Assembly: GCA_900555195.1 (NCBI GenBank)
Contig: USKC01000171.1
Location: 1-6,797, forward strand
Direction: 5' to 3'
Source: an uncultured Lachnospiraceae bacterium
GTDB lineage: Bacteria > Bacillota > Clostridia > Lachnospirales > Lachnospiraceae
DNA: 6,797 nucleotides
Part shown: positions 1 to 5,658 of the stretch, in pieces
Layout: each line of letters starts with the position of its first letter
Numbering within the stretch: position 1 is the first letter of the stretch
The notes under the pieces: generated by a model
What the model was told of the DNA's origin: nothing
What the model saw: only the letters and a program-made list of their open reading frames with translations
Database searches by the model: none
Translations under genes and position numbers: made by a program

Positions 1-146
1 GTGCCTGGAGACCAAGGCGTCACAAACGAGGGAGACGGAACGGTATAGGCAGAGGGCTGAGTAGTAACCTTTTTGGGGAGTGAGGGCGAAAAGAATCTTG
101 ATCCATATTGGGAAAGGTGGTAAAGTAATATTTGTTGTCCAGGCAC
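1..146. repeat. Gene-poor stretch bracketed by a 9-bp terminal inverted repeat
   Basis: GTGCCTGGA at 1-9 is the exact reverse complement of TCCAGGCAC at 138-146, so the two ends could form the closing helix of a roughly 146-nt structured RNA or be the ends of a small mobile-element remnant. The left arm begins at the window edge and may extend further. I recognise no known RNA family: 5S rRNA, tmRNA, RNase P and common riboswitch motifs do not match. One plus frame (from base 2) reads about 20 highly charged residues ending ETERYRQRAE before a TAG at 62-64, which might be the tail of an upstream gene, but it is too short to call. Nothing else is supported here. Confidence 0.3.
98..126 (+). 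promoter_or_regulatory. Weak candidate promoter upstream of the GtrA-family gene
   Basis: TTGATC at 98-103 and TAAAGT at 121-126 are separated by 17 bases; each matches the sigma-A consensus at four of six positions. It lies 58 bases before the chosen start of the GtrA-family gene. The weak match makes this tentative, and transcription may instead come from upstream of the window. Confidence 0.25.
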
Positions 147-184
147 TAGACCTTTAGATGAGAAAGACAAGGAATGAAAAGAGA

Positions 185-586
185 ATGAAGAAGTTAATTG
201 AACAGATTCTGAAATTTGGCGTTGTCGGCGTTGTTTGCTTTTTGATCGATTTCCTGATTATGGTTGCTCTGACGGAACTCTTTGGAATTAATTCTACCGT
301 ATCCAGTGGGATTTCCTTTACGGTTTCGGTCGTCGTCAATTATATCCTGAGCATTACGGTCGTCTTTGATGCGGATAGGGAAGCCAATAAGGCGAAGCAG
401 TTTGTCGTTTTCCTGATCTTAAGCGTGATCGGGCTGGGAATCAATACGGTGATCATGGCCGTCGGAACACCGCTGCTGCAGCCATATTTCACTTATGCCT
501 ATATGCTGGTGAAGATTGTGGCGACGGGCGTGGTGATGGTCTATAATTTCATCACAAGGAAGATCTTTATTGAGAAAAAGAACTGA
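185..586 (+). CDS. GtrA-family four-helix membrane protein
   Basis: A small integral membrane protein of the GtrA family. Relatives are thought to move polyprenyl-linked sugars across the membrane for polysaccharide, teichoic acid or O-antigen modification, usually beside a glycosyltransferase; the substrate here is unknown. Counted from the ATG at 185, four hydrophobic segments lie near residues 11-29, 39-60, 73-93 and 104-123. Family-typical pieces are the N-terminal KFGVVGVVCFLIDF, the NYILSITVVF after helix 2 and the closing YNFITRKIFI. At 133 residues it has normal family length. I chose ATG 185 because AAGGA (169-173) precedes it by 11 bases and the protein then begins MKKLIEQ, typical of the family; an in-frame ATG at 158 has no ribosome binding site. 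No glycosyltransferase is visible in the window, but one could lie upstream. It converges with the ABC-F gene. Confidence 0.9.
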   Translation: MKKLIEQILKFGVVGVVCFLIDFLIMVALTELFGINSTVSSGISFTVSVVVNYILSITVVFDADREANKAKQFVVFLILSVIGLGINTVIMAVGTPLLQPYFTYAYMLVKIVATGVVMVYNFITRKIFIEKKN

Positions 587-590
587 ATCG

Positions 591-610
591 CCGTCTGTGA
601 CAAAAGACGG
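591..610 (+). other. Small hairpin after the GtrA-family stop codon
   Basis: CCGTCT (591-596) pairs perfectly with AGACGG (605-610) around an 8-base loop, starting 4 bases after the stop codon. There is no T-run behind it, so it is probably an accessory 3'-UTR stem (for example against 3' decay) rather than a terminator. The true terminator hairpin follows directly. Confidence 0.4.
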
Positions 611-616
611 GAAAGC

Positions 617-665
617 AAATGCTCTAAGTGACCTCTTAGGAAGGGCGCTTAGAGCATTTTTTTTT
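617..665 (+). terminator. Rho-independent terminator between convergent genes
   Basis: AAATGCTCTAAG (617-628) pairs perfectly with CTTAGAGCATTT (648-659). A further G-C pair and a G-T wobble lie inside, and an uninterrupted run of nine Ts (657-665) follows on the plus strand. It ends the GtrA-family transcript. In the opposite direction the stem lies about 25 bases beyond the ABC-F stop and is followed only by a broken T-run (TTTGCTTT), so it may serve both genes but should work better rightward. Confidence 0.9.
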
Positions 666-684
666 GGGGAAAGAATGACCGACT

Positions 685-2652
685 TTATTCTGACAGCGCT
701 TCCCATTCCTCCATCTTCATGAGCAGTTCTTCTTCTACCGCGGCTTTCTCTTCTGAAAGCGCCTGAAGTCTGGCAACATCGGTGCATACCTCAGGGAGGG
801 ACATTTCTTCATCGATCTGTGCGCTGCGCGCTTCCAGGACGGCAATGCGTTCTTCGCAGCGTTTCAGCGCATTTTCTCTTTTCCGCTGTGCGGACTGGGC
901 CTCCTTCTGGCTCTTCCAATCCTGCTTGACGGCACTTTCTGTAGCTGACGTTGTATAGCCCGCTGCAGAATTGGAGGCTTCTGCCGTCCCTTTTCCCGAA
1001 CCTTCTATGGGCTGACCTGCTGCAGTGCCGGCTGCGGCCTGTGACAGCTGCGCCTTTTTCTCCAGATAATAGTCATAGTTTCCCAGATATTCGTTGAGCC
1101 TGCCTCCTTCCAATTCCAGGATGCGGGAGGCGGTCCGGTTGATGAAATAACGGTCGTGGGAGACATAGAGAACCGTTCCGTCATAACCGTTCAGCGCGTC
1201 TTCCAGAATCTCTTTGCTTGTGATGTCCAGATGGTTCGTCGGCTCATCCAGAATGAGGAAATTCGCTTCAGAGAGCATCAGCTTGGCCAGAGATACCCTG
1301 CCACGTTCGCCGCCGGAGAGCATTTTTATCTGTTTGAATACATCTTCGCCGGTAAACAGGAAGGCCGCGAGCACATTGCGGATCTGGGTATTCGTCAGGG
1401 AGGGGTAATCATCGGAGATCTCTTCAAAGATCGTTTTGTCCGGATGCAGCACATGATGTTCCTGATCATAATAACCGATATGAACCTTGCTTCCGATTCG
1501 GATCTCACCGGCATCCGCTTCCACGAGATCATTGATGATCTTGAGAATCGTCGTTTTCCCGGTCCCATTATCCCCGATAATGGCCACATGTTCCCCGCGC
1601 TTGAGGAAAAAGGAAAGATCTGTGAACAGAGTTTCCCTTCCGAAGGATTTGGAGAGTCCCTCCACGCTCAGCACGTCATTTCCGCTGGTAACGCAGGGAT
1701 GCAGGGCGATATGCATATCATCACGCGCTTCCTGCGGCTTTTCAAGGACTTCCATTTTCTCCAACATTTTTTCACGGCTTTCAGCGCGGCGGATGGATTT
1801 TTCCCGATTAAAGGAACGCAGCTTTTCGATTACGGCTTCCTGGTGGCGAATTTCCTGCTGCTGATTCATCCAAGCGCGATACTGAGCGGCGCGCAGCTGC
1901 TCTTTTTTAACGGCATAATCAGAATAATTGCCTGCGAACACATGCACATGGCCGCAGTCGATTTCTATAATTTTGGTGGCGATTTTATCCAGAAAATACC
2001 GGTCATGGGAAACGATTAGCACGGCTCCCTTGTAGTTCGTCAGGAAAGTTTCCAGCCAGGAAATGGAGGACATATCCAGATGATTCGTGGGCTCGTCGAG
2101 AATGATCAGATCCGGACGGGTGAGCAGAAGTTTGCCCAGCGCAACCCTGGTTTTCTGGCCGCCGGAGAGTGTGGAGACGGGCTTTCCGAATTCCTCCTCT
2201 GTGAAGCCGAGCCCTTTCAGAACGCCGGTCGTTTCGCTGCGGCAGCTGTATCCATCCAGCTGTTCGTAGCGGTGAGTGGCTGCCGTATAGCCCTCCATGC
2301 ATTCTTCAAGTTCCTTGCCTTCCGCCAGCTTCATCGCATGTTCGTAGGAACGGATCGTCTCTTCCAGATCAAGCACTTCCTGCTTGGCTTCGAGAACCTC
2401 CTCATAGATCGTTTTTTCGCTTTCGACAGCGGCATTCTGCGCAAGATACCCAAAGCTTTTGTCCTTGCCGTAGACAACGAGGCCGTCGTCCGGTTCCAGT
2501 TCGCCGACCAGGATGCGCAGAAGCGTGGTTTTCCCGGCGCCGTTGATGCCGACAATCGCCGCCTTTTCATAGTCTTCTATATGAAAAGAACAGTCTTGAA
2601 AGATTTTATTTTCATGAAAAGATTTGCATACGTTCTGACAGGATAATAACAT
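685..2652 (-). CDS. ABC-F family ATPase (YdiF/Uup-like ribosome-associated protein)
   Basis: A soluble ABC protein with two ATPase domains in one chain and no membrane segments. ABC-F proteins bind the ribosomal E site and relieve stalled translation; some protect against ribosome-targeting antibiotics. Domain 1 has Walker A GINGAGKTT (35-43), Q72, signature LSGGQ (162-166), Walker B LIILDE with the family hallmark EPTNHLD (182-193) and switch H216. A charged helical linker (about 245-310), where ABC-Fs touch the P-site tRNA, leads to domain 2: Walker A GDNGTGKTT (360-368), Q397, LSGGER (445-450), FLILDEPTNHLD (465-476) and H499. An Ala/Gly/Ser/Thr-rich spacer (about 537-575) joins a charged coiled coil (about 578-655), as in YdiF/Uup-type members. 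All catalytic residues are intact. The ATG at 2652 is firm: GGAGG at 2658-2662 lies 5 bases before it. Whether this is housekeeping or resistance cannot be told from sequence alone. Confidence 0.95.
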   Translation of the reverse strand: MLLSCQNVCKSFHENKIFQDCSFHIEDYEKAAIVGINGAGKTTLLRILVGELEPDDGLVVYGKDKSFGYLAQNAAVESEKTIYEEVLEAKQEVLDLEETIRSYEHAMKLAEGKELEECMEGYTAATHRYEQLDGYSCRSETTGVLKGLGFTEEEFGKPVSTLSGGQKTRVALGKLLLTRPDLIILDEPTNHLDMSSISWLETFLTNYKGAVLIVSHDRYFLDKIATKIIEIDCGHVHVFAGNYSDYAVKKEQLRAAQYRAWMNQQQEIRHQEAVIEKLRSFNREKSIRRAESREKMLEKMEVLEKPQEARDDMHIALHPCVTSGNDVLSVEGLSKSFGRETLFTDLSFFLKRGEHVAIIGDNGTGKTTILKIINDLVEADAGEIRIGSKVHIGYYDQEHHVLHPDKTIFEEISDDYPSLTNTQIRNVLAAFLFTGEDVFKQIKMLSGGERGRVSLAKLMLSEANFLILDEPTNHLDITSKEILEDALNGYDGTVLYVSHDRYFINRTASRILELEGGRLNEYLGNYDYYLEKKAQLSQAAAGTAAGQPIEGSGKGTAEASNSAAGYTTSATESAVKQDWKSQKEAQSAQRKRENALKRCEERIAVLEARSAQIDEEMSLPEVCTDVARLQALSEEKAAVEEELLMKMEEWEALSE

Positions 2653-2664
2653 GGTTTCCTCCGC

Positions 2665-2688
2665 CTGCGGTTCTCAGCTGGCCCGCAG
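2665..2688 (-). other. Leader hairpin just upstream of the ABC-F ribosome binding site
   Basis: CTGCGG (2665-2670) and CCGCAG (2683-2688) form a 6-bp stem with a 12-base loop. Read in the ABC-F direction it ends two bases before the GGAGG site at 2658-2662, so it could affect ribosome access. No T-run follows, so it is not a terminator. Confidence 0.3.
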
Positions 2689-2710
2689 ATATTTCAGTAA
2701 TTGGGCAATT

Positions 2711-2739
2711 GTAACAGTTCGGCAGATCTGAACTGTTAC
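2711..2739. repeat. Perfect 10-bp inverted repeat in the ABC-F leader
   Basis: GTAACAGTTC (2711-2720) and GAACTGTTAC (2730-2739) are perfect reverse complements around a 9-base spacer. A second small palindrome, AATTGGGCAATT (2699-2710), abuts it. The pair lies downstream of the predicted leftward promoter. It could be a stem-loop in the ABC-F leader RNA or a dimeric repressor site for a roadblock operator. No T-tract follows on either strand, so it is not an intrinsic terminator. Confidence 0.6.
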
Positions 2740-2756
2740 GAATAATTTCCATGACA

Positions 2757-2785
2757 AGTTTACCCTTGAAAGAACGTTCTGTCAA
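2757..2785 (-). promoter_or_regulatory. Promoter of the ABC-F gene (leftward)
   Basis: On the minus strand a perfect TTGACA (-35, bases 2785-2780) is followed after exactly 17 bases by TAAACT (-10, bases 2762-2757, four of six consensus positions). Predicted transcription starts near 2750, giving a leader of about 100 bases. Its -35 box overlaps the -35 box of the rightward promoter on the opposite strand, and its spacer contains the palindrome AGAACGTTCT. Confidence 0.6.
2771..2780. promoter_or_regulatory. Perfect 10-bp palindrome between divergent promoters
   Basis: AGAACGTTCT at 2771-2780 is a perfect palindrome. It sits in the spacer of the leftward promoter and touches the -35 box of the rightward promoter, a position from which a bound regulator could affect both. 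No particular regulator family can be named. Confidence 0.35.
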
Positions 2786-2808
2786 TGTGGAAGGCTTTAT
2801 GATATAAT
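2779..2808 (+). promoter_or_regulatory. Extended -10 promoter of the sugar-acid gene pair (rightward)
   Basis: TATAAT at 2803-2808 is a perfect -10 box, preceded by TG at 2800-2801, giving an extended -10 (TGATATAAT). CTGTCA at 2779-2784, 18 bases upstream, matches the -35 consensus at four of six positions. Transcription should start near 2815, leaving a leader of about 95 bases before the dehydratase. Confidence 0.7.
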
Positions 2809-2823
2809 GAGAAGGCTTTATGA
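2790..2823 (+). repeat. 13-bp direct repeat with 21-bp period around the -10 box
   Basis: GAAGGCTTTATGA occurs identically at 2790-2802 and 2811-2823. The two copies lie on either side of TATAAT (2803-2808), the first ending in the extended -10 TG and the second covering the predicted start site. The 21-bp period is two helical turns, so a regulator bound at both copies would sit on one face of the DNA. This suggests a tandem operator for repression, but the regulator is unknown. Confidence 0.5.
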
Positions 2824-2830
2824 AATAAGG

Positions 2831-2854
2831 GGTGCGAACATCATCGTTCGTACC
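2831..2854 (+). other. 5'-leader hairpin upstream of the dehydratase
   Basis: GGTGCGAAC (2831-2839) pairs with GTTCGTACC (2846-2854), nine base pairs with one G-T wobble and a 6-base loop. It lies about 16 bases after the predicted transcription start and some 38 bases before the ribosome binding site. It could stabilise the transcript or act as an operator palindrome. No T-run follows. Confidence 0.45.
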
Positions 2855-2910
2855 GTCTTCTGCGTTTGCAGCAGAGGGCCGAGGGAAAAGATAAAGGAGG
2901 CAGGGAAAGT

Positions 2911-4692
2911 ATGGATAGACAACAGGAACCCCGTATGGCGGATGGTTCTTATATTCAGCAAAAAAGTGCGCCGCAGCGCCGGCTGTGGCCTCAGTTTGAT
3001 GCGCTGCAGATGGGAAGCGGATGGGATGAAAAGGACGTGACAAAACCGCAGATCCTTCTGGAGGATGTTTTTGGTGACAGCCATCCGGGAAGCGTCCATT
3101 TGGCAGGGATCATGGAACAGGCTAAATATGGCGTGTTTGAAGCAGGAGGATATCCGGCACAGTATCATACCACTGATATCTGTGACGGCTGTGCGCAGGG
3201 GCACGACGGAATGAATTATGTTTTGGCCTCCAGGGAGGCGATCTGCGACATGGTAGAGGTGCACGGTTCGGTCTTTCCATGGGATGGACTGATTCTGTCC
3301 GCATCCTGTGACAAATCGATACCAGCGCATTTGAAGGCGGCTGCCCGGCTGGATCTTCCCACGATTTTCATCCCGGGCGGAAGCATGCGGCCGGGGCCGA
3401 ACATGACAACTTCGCTTTTGGCCGGCGATCTTTCCCTGCGGCAAAAGCAGGATCATTCCGTCAGCGAAGAAGAACTTGTGGATTACAAACGTACCGGCAG
3501 CCCCTCCTGCGGAGCCTGCACCTTCCTGGGGACGGCAAGCACCATGCAGTGCATGGCGGAGGCGCTGGGAATGACGCTGCCGGGAGCGGCGTTAATGCCT
3601 GCGACCATGCGGGATATTCTGGCCTGCGCACGGGAAGCGGGACGAGGAATCATGCGGCTGATCGCAAATTCTCTGACGGCCAGCAAGATCATGACGCGGG
3701 AAGCGTTCGAGAACGCGATCGTGGTGCATAGCGCCATCGGCGGTTCCACCAATGCAATGATCCATCTGCCGGCCATTGCGAGAGAACTTGGAATCATTTT
3801 GGAGCCGGAACTTTTTGACGAGATCAACCATAAGGTGCCTCATCTGGGGAACATCAATCCCAGCGGAGAACATTTGACAGAAGCATTCTGGTTCGCAGGC
3901 GGCGTGCCGATGGTGGAATGGTATCTGAAGGATATGCTGCATCTGGATGTGATGACCGTTACGGGCAGGACGCTTGGAGAAAATCTGGAATGGCTGCAGA
4001 AGGAGCGCTTTTTCGAGCGCAATCTGGGATATCTGCATAACTACGCCCTTACAAGGGACCAGGTGATCTTTCCGGTCAAAGACGCCAGGGAGAAAGGCTC
4101 GGTGGCTGTGCTGCGCGGCAATCTGGCCCCGGACGGAGCGGTTATCAAGTATGCTGCCTGTGAGCCTAAGATGCGTGAACATAGGGGATTGGCCAGGGTG
4201 TTTGACTGTGAAGAGGACGCCTATCAGGCCGTGGTCGAAAGGAGAGTGGAACCAGGAGATGTGCTGGTCATCCGTTATGAAGGCCCCAGAGGTTCCGGCA
4301 TGCCGGAAATGCTGATGACCACAGAGGCGATAGTCTGTGACGAAAGGCTGAACGGAACGGTGGCTTTGGTAACGGATGGAAGGTTTTCTGGGGCGACCCG
4401 CGGAGCAGCAATCGGCCATGTGTCTCCGGAGGCCGCCAGCGGAGGGCCGTTGGCGTTTATTGAAACGGGCGACCTGATTGAATACAGCGTGGAGAAACGC
4501 AGCTTGAACGTGGTGGGCATTCAGGGAAAGGAACTTCCCAAAGAGGAAGTGGAAAGGATCTTAAAAGAGCGTTCCCAAAAAGGAGTGGTTCCAAGGCCAA
4601 AGCGCAGGGGCCTGTATCTGCGCTATACCCGCCATGCGCTTTCTGCCATGCAGGGCGCAGGATATGAAGAGGATGAGAATGGGGGAAAATGA
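2911..4692 (+). CDS. IlvD/Edd-family sugar-acid dehydratase (YjhG/YagF-like, aldonate dehydratase)
   Basis: A cytoplasmic iron-sulfur and Mg-dependent dehydratase that should remove water from an aldonic acid to give a 2-keto-3-deoxy acid. From the ATG at 2911 (593 residues) it carries CDGCAQGHDGM (91-101), SCDKSIPAH (132-140) and GSPSCGACTFLGTAST (196-211). By comparison with pentonate dehydratases, C91, C133 and C203 are the likely cluster ligands, K135 the likely carbamylated lysine and S493 (in TDGRFSG) the likely catalytic serine. The stretch HLTEAFWFAGGVP...DVMTVTGRTLGENLEW (321-361) follows E. coli YjhG/YagF (xylonate dehydratases) as I recall them, far more closely than branched-chain IlvD. 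It is about 60 residues shorter than those. The start is set by AAAGGAGG (2893-2900), 10 bases upstream; an in-frame TTG at 2866 lacks such a site. It overlaps the aldolase by 4 bases. Family is sure; xylonate as substrate is only a guess. Confidence 0.92.
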   Translation: MDRQQEPRMADGSYIQQKSAPQRRLWPQFDALQMGSGWDEKDVTKPQILLEDVFGDSHPGSVHLAGIMEQAKYGVFEAGGYPAQYHTTDICDGCAQGHDGMNYVLASREAICDMVEVHGSVFPWDGLILSASCDKSIPAHLKAAARLDLPTIFIPGGSMRPGPNMTTSLLAGDLSLRQKQDHSVSEEELVDYKRTGSPSCGACTFLGTASTMQCMAEALGMTLPGAALMPATMRDILACAREAGRGIMRLIANSLTASKIMTREAFENAIVVHSAIGGSTNAMIHLPAIARELGIILEPELFDEINHKVPHLGNINPSGEHLTEAFWFAGGVPMVEWYLKDMLHLDVMTVTGRTLGENLEWLQKERFFERNLGYLHNYALTRDQVIFPVKDAREKGSVAVLRGNLAPDGAVIKYAACEPKMREHRGLARVFDCEEDAYQAVVERRVEPGDVLVIRYEGPRGSGMPEMLMTTEAIVCDERLNGTVALVTDGRFSGATRGAAIGHVSPEAASGGPLAFIETGDLIEYSVEKRSLNVVGIQGKELPKEEVERILKERSQKGVVPRPKRRGLYLRYTRHALSAMQGAGYEEDENGGK

Positions 4693-5588
4693 GGATGAAT
4701 GTGAAATGGATTACACCTGCGGTTACGGCTATGGACAAAGATGGCCATGTGGATTTGGAGGCGAATTTCCGCCTGTACGATTTCCTGATTGAAAAGGGGA
4801 TGGACGGAATCCTTTTGTTGGGAAGCATTGGGGAGTTTTTTGCGGTACCGAGGGAAGAAAAACGGCTGCTCATCCGCGAGGCGGTCTCTTACATCAACCG
4901 CCGCGTTACGGTGTATGTGGGAACGAACGAGATGGAATTTCCGGCCTGTGTGGAATTATCCAATTATGCCGTCGCACAGGGGGCGGATGGCGCGATGGTG
5001 ATATCCCCGTATTATTTCAGCCTGCCTGACAGCGCTGTGCTGAACTTTTACGATAGGCTGGCGGAGCGGATGGAAGGGGATCTGCTTCTGTATAATTTCC
5101 CGGATCGGACGGGATATGATCTTGGGCCTGACCTGATCTATTCCCTGGCCATGCGGCATAGGAATATTGTGGGGATCAAGGATACGGTGGCGAAGATGGA
5201 GCATACGCGCGCTATCATACAGAAAGTAAAAAAAGACCGGCCTGATTTTCTCATCTTTTCCGGATTTGATGAATTTTTCGGGCACAATGTGCTGAGCGGG
5301 GGAGACGGCTGCATAGCGGGACTGTCCAACTTTGCGCCGGAGATCGCCTCTGGTTATGCGCAGATGGCGAGAGAGGAGAATCTGCAGGGGATGAAGGAAT
5401 ATCAGCGTAAGATCGATGCGCTGATGGAAATCTACAGCGTGGCGCCTGCATTTATCCCGACCATCAAGAAAGCGGTGTGCCTGCGCGGCATACAGATGAA
5501 TCCATACTGCGCGGCCCCCATGTTGGAGGCAACGCAGGAGGAGACAGAGAAGATACGGGCGATCCTTCAGGATGCAGGCTTGCATTGA
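4689..5588 (+). CDS. DapA-family 2-keto-3-deoxy-sugar-acid aldolase (YagE/YjhH-like)
   Basis: A TIM-barrel class I aldolase of the DHDPS/NAL superfamily, 299 residues as usual. It should split a 2-keto-3-deoxy sugar acid, the product of the preceding dehydratase, into pyruvate and an aldehyde. Visible landmarks are GSIGEF (45-50, the pyruvate-carboxylate loop; DapA proper has GTTGE), SPYYF (106-110), Y135 in YNFP and the Schiff-base lysine K164 in GIKDT. YNFPDRTGYDL, NIVGIKDT, and SGFDEFF...LSGGDGCIAGLSNFAP follow E. coli YagE/YjhH closely as I recall them, arguing against a lysine-synthesis role. Its ATG overlaps the dehydratase stop (ATGA), so translation is coupled. A second in-frame ATG at 4695 is better spaced from GGGGGA (4681-4686) and may be the true start. 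The rex promoter begins at its stop codon, and no terminator separates them. Confidence 0.92.
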   Translation: MRMNVKWITPAVTAMDKDGHVDLEANFRLYDFLIEKGMDGILLLGSIGEFFAVPREEKRLLIREAVSYINRRVTVYVGTNEMEFPACVELSNYAVAQGADGAMVISPYYFSLPDSAVLNFYDRLAERMEGDLLLYNFPDRTGYDLGPDLIYSLAMRHRNIVGIKDTVAKMEHTRAIIQKVKKDRPDFLIFSGFDEFFGHNVLSGGDGCIAGLSNFAPEIASGYAQMAREENLQGMKEYQRKIDALMEIYSVAPAFIPTIKKAVCLRGIQMNPYCAAPMLEATQEETEKIRAILQDAGLH

Positions 5589-5602
5589 CATTTTTTTAAC
5601 AG
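5585..5602 (+). promoter_or_regulatory. Rex-like operator overlapping the rex promoter
   Basis: Aligned to the Rex consensus TTGTTAANNNNTTAACAA, these 18 bases match 10 of 14 specified positions; the right half TTAACA is complete and the left half is degenerate. The site covers the -35 box and part of the spacer, so Rex bound here would block its own transcription, a known pattern for rex genes. Part of the left-half match is forced by the TTGACA box, hence moderate confidence. Confidence 0.45.
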
Positions 5603-5613
5603 ATGCCTATAAT
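5585..5613 (+). promoter_or_regulatory. Consensus sigma-A promoter of rex
   Basis: TTGACA (5585-5590) and TATAAT (5608-5613) are both perfect consensus boxes with the optimal 17-base spacer. The -35 box contains the TGA stop codon of the aldolase (5586-5588). Transcription should start near 5620, about 40 bases before the rex start codon. Confidence 0.85.
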
Positions 5614-5658
5614 GAAAAAGGTAGTCCTAGAAAGAGCGATAGATCCGGAGGCAATGGA

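Noticed and set aside
1..146. 5S rRNA, suggested by TGCCTGG/CCAGGCA ends
   Set aside because: The conserved internal 5S stretches (CCGAAC... and the GTAG-type 3' half) are absent on both strands, and the length is too great.
1..150. Minus-strand frame open across the first 150 bases
   Set aside because: It is rich in Pro, Ser and Thr with no domain, start signal or homology I recognise, and would run out of the GtrA gene's upstream region.
1156..2019. Long plus-strand open frame opposite the ABC-F gene
   Set aside because: The minus frame encodes an intact ABC-F ATPase with all motifs; the opposite frame has no ribosome binding site or recognisable domain.
2835..2850. LexA-like box (CGAAC and GTTCG half-sites) in the dehydratase leader
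   Set aside because: Gram-positive LexA sites need four bases between the half-sites; here there are six. The nearby AGAACGTTCT has none between its halves.
2612..3043. Minus-strand open frame spanning the divergent intergenic region
   Set aside because: It overlaps the starts of two well-supported genes and both promoters, and its composition is not protein-like.
3592..4419. Long minus-strand open frame opposite the dehydratase
   Set aside because: It is His- and Arg-rich, typical of antisense reading of a real gene, and the plus frame is a clear IlvD-family enzyme.
5572..5658. Extended N-terminus of Rex from ATG 5572
   Set aside because: It lies partly inside the aldolase gene and across the rex promoter; the GTG at 5659 has a well-placed GGAGG and matches the family start.
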